Below the pieces are notes generated by a model. The model was not told where the DNA came from. It saw only the letters and a list, made by a program, of their open reading frames with translations, and searched no databases. From the NCBI GenBank assembly GCA_001643675.2, contig LSRY02000015.1, positions 253,001-317,000 on the forward strand: DNA of 64,000 bases, written 5' to 3'. Within the stretch, counting starts at the first letter, position 1. Each line of letters begins with the position of its first letter. Below, piece after piece: positions 58,151 to 64,000 of the stretch. The DNA comes from Monocercomonoides exilis (Eukaryota > Preaxostyla > Oxymonadida > Polymastigidae). The position numbers were made by a program, and so were the translations under genes.

Positions 58151-58890
58151 CTATCCCATCCATTTTTTCGAACAGTCCTGTTGAGCAGAGCGTATAATCT
58201 GCTCATTTGAAGCCCTTCTTCTTTGCACACAAATCGCACTGCACTTATTGAACTGATGAATGAGGCATAGTCTCTTGTTTTCACTTTCGCTCCAATTTTT
58301 GCCTTTGTCATCCACCGCTTGCACTCCTTGTTCAATGCCTTCCTTCTGTTCCTTTCTAATGCCACTGTCATCTTTGTTGTTCTCCAAGTCCAACCCAAGA
58401 AGTTGAAGACTTGTCTCGGAGTTACACTGCTTTTTTCCCCACTGATAATAAGACCAAGCTCTGGAAAACCATTTTATCACTTTGTTTGTCACTTCTGCTA
58501 GACAAATAGGATCTTGATGTATAAGGATAACATCGTCCAAGAACGCCATGCAATTTTCATCCCATTGATTTCTGACACCTTGCAATTCCTTTCTCATCAG
58601 TCGTGTGAAGATTCGTGGAGCATTCTTGTTTCCTAAGGGAATTCCCGAAAAGCGAATGTTTCTTTGTGAAAGGAGAATGTGAGAAAAGGAACCAACAAAT
58701 CGTGAACTGAGACGAGGAAAAATTCTTTGGATAAATCCAACGTGGTGGAGAAATCGTTATTCTTGAGTAGTCTTTCGACTGTTCGGTGATCTTCCATTTT
58801 GAAATGGATGTTCTTCACAGCGGCATATAATGGATAGCAATCTAGTATTTGTCGGTATCTTCCATCTTTCTTTGGTTAGAAAAATATATT
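58151..58890 (-). pseudogene. Reverse transcriptase of the DIRS-like element
   Basis: Recognisable RT motifs are TTLDLSKEFFLVSVHD (motif A, about 58780-58710) and FREFPLGNKNAPRIFTRLMRK (motif B, about 58640-58590). CMAFLDDVILIHQD (motif C, with the catalytic DD pair, about 58555-58510) and a downstream LQLLGLDLE follow. The frame shifts between motifs A and B and again afterwards, so no functional enzyme can be read. Confidence 0.75.
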
Positions 58891-59138
58891 GCTCAGGCAA
58901 CGAACCTTCTTTCTGTCTATTTTTGATATGACGCCTATTGCTAAAGCTTCTTTTATCCAAGCGGAACAGGATAACTCCTCCTTCAAAACTCAAAAAAAGC
59001 ACTTGTTCATTTGCACTTCTCTCATCAGTCTGTCCTTTGCCTGTTTTCCCTTCCAGACCTGGCATATTCCATCTGATATTGCATTTGTCACACCTAACTT
59101 CTTCTTCTCCGCGGAGAACAAACACGTTCTTCCACTCA

Positions 59139-60112
59139 TTATTGCTTCTTTCCCCAAGCTTTCCTGTGAAAGGTTTCTTTTCGAGGCCCACTGCTGATGA
59201 CCTGCACGCGAAAAAATCTTGTTCTCGTTATTCTTCTTTTTGGGTGTTGTTTCGGAGTTGAGCGTTTGGCTTCTTGAGAAGGCTTGATGATCTCGAGTTT
59301 GTCACAAGAAACAAGAGGATCTTCTGAACCGTCTTTCAGAACGCAGGCTGCTTTGAAACCATATTCAGCCTGAATGCGTGAATGTCTTGCCTCATGCAAC
59401 GCAGCAATGATCATAAGCGTAGCTTCAGTAAATCCATCAGGTTGCTAAGCTCCATCGTCTTGTAATAGGATCAGCGCTTTTTGGGCATGGAATACATATT
59501 GCTCCACTCTCCAACCGCTTGAGTCCAAAACATCCTTTATCCAACTTGAAGATCTTGAATGGGCATGCGTTTGCGATGGGATGAATGGGACAAATGATAA
59601 GGATTCATAAGCATTCCTGGTTTCCTGAACGTCTGCGCGATCAAGCTGAAAAATATTGAAAGGAACAGACACAACTTCCCCGAAGAGTTCCGTTGATAAA
59701 GTTGCAAGTTTGTTGGTTGACGGGATAACCTGTGACCCGCTGTGACTTTGGCTAGATTGAGTTTGTGAGAAGGGAGATGTTGAGCTGCTCGTGGAGTTGG
59801 ATTGAGATTGATCAAAACCACCCGTCGATCCGCTCGCAGAGAATATACTGCTTGGTTCAGACACAGATCCAAAATTAGTAGCTTCTATTTCCATTGATCT
59901 GTTGAACAACTGAGCCCTTAATATAGAGCTAACTCCAGAAATAAGGAGGTGTTGAAGTTCCTGATTGTTCTCGACAAAAAAATTGTGAAACACTTTATCA
60001 AATGATCATATATCAAATCAAGTGAAAAACTTATTAATTGTATCAAATTATCATAATTCAGCAATGGACTACTAATTTCACACAAAGACTTTATTTCGAA
60101 CATTTCACTCAT
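59139..60112 (-). pseudogene. Gag-like region of the DIRS-like element
   Basis: It begins MSEMFEIKSLCEISS at 60112. After a frameshift near 59990 it continues NNQELQHLLISGVSSILRAQ, followed by a Ser/Gln-rich stretch and an ALHEARHSRIQAEYGFKAA block. A TAG at 59445-59447 interrupts it. It lies at the 5' end of the element, where DIRS elements encode Gag. The function is assigned by position; I see no clear zinc knuckle. Confidence 0.5.
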
Positions 60113-60207
60113 TTTGTTTCCTTTATTTTTGCCATTATTTAAAAACCATAAAATAAATCAGATTTCTGTTTGTTTGTTAAAATATTATGAAATGAAAAAA
60201 ATACCAT

Positions 60208-60208
<1 letters not shown>

Positions 60209-60252
<44 letters not shown>
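60209..60252. repeat. Homopolymer A(44) in the right arm
   Basis: Counterpart of T(33) at 55719-55751. Confidence 0.9.
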
Positions 60253-60254
<2 letters not shown>

Positions 60255-60498
60255 GTTTTAAAATCTTTTGAATATTTTTCAAAGATAAATAGACAAAAGT
60301 CAATATTTTTCAAATCTCTGTTTCAGATTTTTGAGAAAATCTTTGTTGGATGTTTAGAATAACTTTGAAATTAACAAAAAACAAAAAAACACCTCAATTT
60401 CGAAATGGATAACAAACAAAAACAAAAAAATAACTACCTTGCAAATAATAGTGTAAAAAAATTTGATTTAAAAGGTCAGTTAGGGCATTGAAACTAAT

Positions 60499-60807
60499 TT
60501 GGAATTCTCGCTTGATTGGCACATCAAAACAAATAAAGTGCCAATAAAGGAAAGTGTCCCATTAAAAAGTCCACCCCAATCGCAATCACCTATATCTCAA
60601 AAAAATCGTGAAAAATTCAATGTGGTCATCAACAATTTCAACTGCACCAACAAATCTTTGCCTTCCAATGTTGTATTCCTCTCATTCCTTGAGAAGAATG
60701 GAATGCTGTACTTCCATTCGGAAGAGTTAATAGATGTGCCAAAACTTGTGTTTATGCAGACAGGATTATGTGGCCCTATGCTGCCAATTGTCTGGACAAT
60801 TGGATAA
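60499..60807 (+). CDS. Hypothetical 102-residue frame in the right arm
   Basis: Identical translation to 55164-55472; see that entry. Its identity is expected from the inverted duplication, so it is not independent support for coding. Confidence 0.22.
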   Translation: MEFSLDWHIKTNKVPIKESVPLKSPPQSQSPISQKNREKFNVVINNFNCTNKSLPSNVVFLSFLEKNGMLYFHSEELIDVPKLVFMQTGLCGPMLPIVWTIG

Positions 60808-61386
60808 ATGACCATCCACCTTGGCTGCGCTCCAACTTTAAGTGCAGCCGTTTTAACATATTCTGAAAAATGGAAATCAAATACTCTGTGATTATCCCCC
60901 ATAATAGATGTGCTACGGAACTGTTTGCTTTCAGTGGAAATAATCAGTTTTCATCACATAAATATTCTTGTTCTGATGATGCTTAACTTTTGTTTCCCTA
61001 GGCGTGATCAAAACAACTCCAACTGCTCAAAGAAATAACGAAAGAAACACTGAAAGAAAAAAAATGGTTCTTTTTCTTTTTTTCATGTTACAATTGCTTT
61101 GAATAGCTAAAAAGATTCAGGTTGATCGTTAAATCGCAATCTTTTTCTCTTCAAAGCATGTGTTTGCTCAATCAAGCAGAGATGCAACATTCAAAGTTAC
61201 ACATTCTCAAAATCTTTCATCAGAAAATCGCTTCTAAATCCGATTCCAAATCCGATTCTATCCATCAATCATTCCTCATAATTGCATGCATCGTTTCTTA
61301 TCTTTTATTTTTATTTTTATTTTTTTTTTTTATTTTTATTTATTTATTTATTTTTTTTCATTCTTCATTGTCTTTTTTCATTCCTT

Positions 61387-64000
61387 TCAATAACTCACAA
61401 TACTTGTTTCTCCATCTCCGCTATTCCCGCCTCCATGCTCCTCTGATTCTGTTTCATAGTCCACAGCATCTGACATCGTAATCATTTGCCCTGATTCAGG
61501 AAATAGCTGGATGAATACTCGCTTTATGCCTTGCAATGAAGGTCTGCTATTCACGTGATTCGACAGACAATCCCTGAGTATCTCAAACAATCGCGTTTGT
61601 CTAACATTATCCAAGATCGGTCTTTCTCCATTCACTATCTTCTGCCCAGCCACCTCTGCCTCATACTCTCCAAACGGGATTTGAAGGGTCAGGCACTCCC
61701 ACAGCATCATCCCAATCGAGAATGACACCGATTCCTTTGTTGCCCCCATCTTCTTGTTCATCTGCAGCTCTGGCGCCTTCCATCTCAGACATTCTTTTTT
61801 GAAGTCATCTTCATCCTCAAACGCTGATGAGGGCAGAGAGTCGCTTTCACTATCATCACTGGCAGATGTCACAACAGTTGATGATGAGATGGAGGATGAA
61901 TCAGAATCATCTTCTGACAATAAGTCTGAATGCATCACAATGCATATCACCATGTGTTCAGAAAACAACACAATGTGAGGGCTCAAATTGGAAAGAGATT
62001 GAAGAGGGTTTTCCATTTCATCAAACGAATGGAGAGCGAGATTTGCCACCCAGAACAACACCTGTGCAGCTGTTTGCTCTCTTTCTTTCAATGTGCCAAT
62101 CGGCATTTCCTTTGTCTTGTTCAGCCCATGAAGCAGCATGAACAGCGAATCCCTCAAATCCACTATCAACTTCTCATGAGGGGATGAACAGGCCATTGCA
62201 TCCACCAAGTTCGACATTGATGAGGTGGTTGGGCACAAATCCTCCCCTCGAACAAATGTGGAATCTGAATCAGTTGAACATGTCGAAGAAATTGATGGTG
62301 ATGGAGTCTGTTTTCTAATTTCCTCTTCTTCAACCTTCTCCAATGCCCATTCTGGGATCTTGTCTGAATCTTTTCCCAAGATGTATTCAGTGGAACCACT
62401 CTCAGAAAGAAGATGCTCTGATGACTCAGAGTGCTGCATGTTCGTATCATATATTCTCTTCTTCATCCTCTCCTCATTCTTCTTCTCTGCCTCTCTCTCT
62501 GCCCTTCGCCACTGCTCCTCAGGTGACATCTCCATCGTCACCATCTCAATCAGCTTCGGATCCTTTTTCACTGTGTCATTCACAATCTCTCTCAGATCTT
62601 CTGCTTCATTCTTTGCCTTCCTCCACCGAACAGCCAGAACAACAGAAACAACAAGAACAATCAAAAGTATTATTGCCATGATAATAACAATCAACAGCCA
62701 ATACGATTTCCATTCTTTCCCTCCTTCAACAATCCTTTCATCTCCATTAGCCTTGAGCTCACTTCTGTTCTTCACAATGAAAGAATCAGTGGATGATTGC
62801 TTGTCAGCATCCCCAAACAGAATGCTCGCTCTCACTTCCACCCCTTCTCCTGCCTCACTTATCATCTCCCTTGCCAATCTCCCTCTAACTTTTGTCTCCG
62901 ACACATATCCACTCTCATCAAACTCATATTTCTCTATCTGCTTTTCATCACCTATCTGCTTCACAATCATGAATGACAAGTTGCAAGGCAGCAGCAGCTT
63001 CCCTTTGAATACAACCTCCATTTCTTCTCCTTTCTCATTTGCTTCCACACTCTCCAATACTGGAATGAAAAATGGTGATGCTCTTTCAGAAACAATCCCT
63101 TCAAAGATGCACCCATCATTCAACATCCAAAGTGATGTATTTCTCTCCAATCCATCTCCTCCTTTCAAACTGGAAATGGTCATTGAAGCAGAATCAGAGC
63201 AGATGATATTTCGACGAAGCGAAGGATATTTCTCAATGAAAGGATTGTTGTTGCTGAAGTTTCCTGCTTCAATCATCACGGATCCTCCGCTCACTGTTAT
63301 CCCTCCCTTTGATGAGTTGCAGATTGTTGTATCTTTCATCATCGCAGAACTGCTTAAGAAATCAACAACCGAACTATTCCACTTGCAAAGTTCTTCAAAT
63401 GCATTATTTCTCTCACTTTCACTTTCTTTTGCAAGAACTCCAACAAATCGACACGAATCCATCAAAACATCCTTCGTATTGTTCATCTCCATCATGCTTC
63501 CTTTGCTTAACAGAGAATTACAGGCTGAACAGGAACAGTTGGAAAGAACAATTTGAGCAGAAGTTGAAGAAGCGGAAAGAACAGAAGCTCCTTCTGAATT
63601 CCTCGAGCAGTTCTTGAATGAGGAGCTTCCAACCGAAACACTTCCCGAAGCTGAACTGCCAATTGAAAGGATGCAACCTTCAGGCAATTTCACTCCATCT
63701 GCATCAATTCCATTCAGCACAACACTTCCACATTGCCCAATCTCAACAACATTTCTTGTTGATTCAATCTGTTCCAGCTTCATATTTGTCATCGAAATCT
63801 CATCTCCATTCAGCAGAAATGAAGGTTTCTTGAATGAAAGCATTGATATTGAACAGTTGTCAACATGCAGAATCCCTTTTGCAATGCTCAGCAAGGTCGA
63901 GTTGAGAACAACAACAAGTTGATTGATGTTTGACTCTCCAACAGAAGAGAAGTCAACAAATGAAAGAGATAATTGGCCGCTTGCCTCATGGATAACAGAA
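61387..64000 (-). CDS. Receptor copy C, C-terminal part (partial at window edge)
   Basis: Open from the window end to a TAA-free stop at 61387, covering the last 870 codons: the final beta-helix part, the membrane helix (IIMAIILLIVLVVSVVLAV, around 62700-62640) and the kinase-like domain with KAPEL, GMMLWECL and SRPSLQGI. The C-terminal 400 residues match copy B almost exactly. The membrane-proximal and membrane-spanning part matches A in places and B in others (for example SETKVRGRLA as in A, EAGEGVEVRASI as in B). The position equivalent to B's TAG lies just outside the window, so whether C is intact upstream is unknown. Like A and B, the kinase-like domain lacks recognisable HRD and DFG motifs. 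Confidence 0.85.
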   Translation of the reverse strand, partial: SVIHEASGQLSLSFVDFSSVGESNINQLVVVLNSTLLSIAKGILHVDNCSISMLSFKKPSFLLNGDEISMTNMKLEQIESTRNVVEIGQCGSVVLNGIDADGVKLPEGCILSIGSSASGSVSVGSSSFKNCSRNSEGASVLSASSTSAQIVLSNCSCSACNSLLSKGSMMEMNNTKDVLMDSCRFVGVLAKESESERNNAFEELCKWNSSVVDFLSSSAMMKDTTICNSSKGGITVSGGSVMIEAGNFSNNNPFIEKYPSLRRNIICSDSASMTISSLKGGDGLERNTSLWMLNDGCIFEGIVSERASPFFIPVLESVEANEKGEEMEVVFKGKLLLPCNLSFMIVKQIGDEKQIEKYEFDESGYVSETKVRGRLAREMISEAGEGVEVRASILFGDADKQSSTDSFIVKNRSELKANGDERIVEGGKEWKSYWLLIVIIMAIILLIVLVVSVVLAVRWRKAKNEAEDLREIVNDTVKKDPKLIEMVTMEMSPEEQWRRAEREAEKKNEERMKKRIYDTNMQHSESSEHLLSESGSTEYILGKDSDKIPEWALEKVEEEEIRKQTPSPSISSTCSTDSDSTFVRGEDLCPTTSSMSNLVDAMACSSPHEKLIVDLRDSLFMLLHGLNKTKEMPIGTLKEREQTAAQVLFWVANLALHSFDEMENPLQSLSNLSPHIVLFSEHMVICIVMHSDLLSEDDSDSSSISSSTVVTSASDDSESDSLPSSAFEDEDDFKKECLRWKAPELQMNKKMGATKESVSFSIGMMLWECLTLQIPFGEYEAEVAGQKIVNGERPILDNVRQTRLFEILRDCLSNHVNSRPSLQGIKRVFIQLFPESGQMITMSDAVDYETESEEHGGGNSGDGETSIVSY

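Larger units (their letters stand above)
55834..60112 (-). mobile_element. Decayed DIRS-like (tyrosine recombinase) retrotransposon in the spacer of the inverted repeat
   Basis: On the minus strand the order is gag-like region, reverse transcriptase, RNase H and tyrosine-recombinase-like region, the usual DIRS order; no protease or integrase is seen. All frames are interrupted by stops and frameshifts, so the element is dead. The gag 5' end (MSEMFEIKSLCEISSPLL) occurs twice: at 60112 heading into the element and, inverted, at 55834-55997 on the far side. DIRS elements are known to carry inverted terminal repeats, so this may be part of them. Beyond it, however, the inverted repeat continues into the receptor genes. 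The core spacer is 55998-59948. Confidence 0.75.
60113..61386. other. 3' flank of receptor C within the inverted repeat
   Basis: Mirror image of 54585-55833. Apart from the homopolymer region it appears identical to it. Confidence 0.6.
59949..64000 (-). repeat. Right arm of large inverted repeat (continues past the window)
   Basis: Reverse complement of 51971-55997. Alignment from the inner junction outward covers the gag 5' end, the receptor 3' flank and the receptor C coding region to the last base of the window. Confidence 0.92.

Noticed and set aside
1-64000. tRNA, rRNA and CRISPR arrays
   Set aside because: I looked for tRNA T-arm-like boxes, rRNA-like blocks and regularly spaced repeats and saw none. 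Short non-coding RNAs could be missed without a covariance search.

Overview
Organism. The window reads as the nuclear genome of an intron-rich, AT-rich protist that uses the standard genetic code: TAA, TAG and TGA all end recognisable genes. Nine genes or gene relics can be named or given a family, and the conserved ones carry mostly short GT-AG introns (35-96 nt). The dominant features are intronless surface proteins of about 2,590 residues: a signal peptide, a very long Asn/Ser/Cys-rich parallel beta-helix (pectin-lyase-like) ectodomain, one membrane helix and a degenerate kinase domain. To my knowledge such families are typical of oxymonads (Monocercomonoides, Blattamonas type). That assignment is an inference from gene style, not from a search.

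Layout. 1-13391: surface receptor copy A (5628-13391). Its duplicated 5' flank (1-1706) is split from its promoter by a 3.7 kb terminal-inverted-repeat element (1707-5406) that carries a captured fragment of another surface-protein gene. 13392-17073: AT-rich spacer with two MITE-like palindromic elements. 17074-36916: single-copy housekeeping island: SOSS-B-like ssDNA-binding protein, PIG-H-like GPI-GnT subunit, large armadillo-like protein, coiled-coil protein, ribosomal protein eS8, 3-hydroxyacyl-CoA dehydratase (PHS1/HACD), GOST-type seven-TM protein, M49 peptidase and ribosome-biogenesis factor RRS1. 36917-44895: AT-rich spacer, a decayed pogo/CENP-B-type transposase and more spacer. 44896-54584: receptor copy B with its 5' flank, which preserves the empty site of the 3.7 kb element; its frame is broken by one TAG. 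51971-64000: an inverted repeat (arms of at least 4.0 kb) that places the 3' part of copy B opposite copy C (minus strand, cut by the window end). The 3.95 kb spacer between the arms is a decayed DIRS-like tyrosine-recombinase retroelement.

How the parts relate. The receptors occur twice in direct orientation about 31 kb apart and once inverted. The copies are mosaics: nearly identical tracts alternate with diverged tracts, most clearly around the membrane-spanning region. This suggests repeated gene conversion in a multigene family, helped by mobile elements that have captured (3.7 kb element) or sit between (DIRS-like element) receptor sequences. The housekeeping island is unrelated to the receptors and looks vertically inherited.
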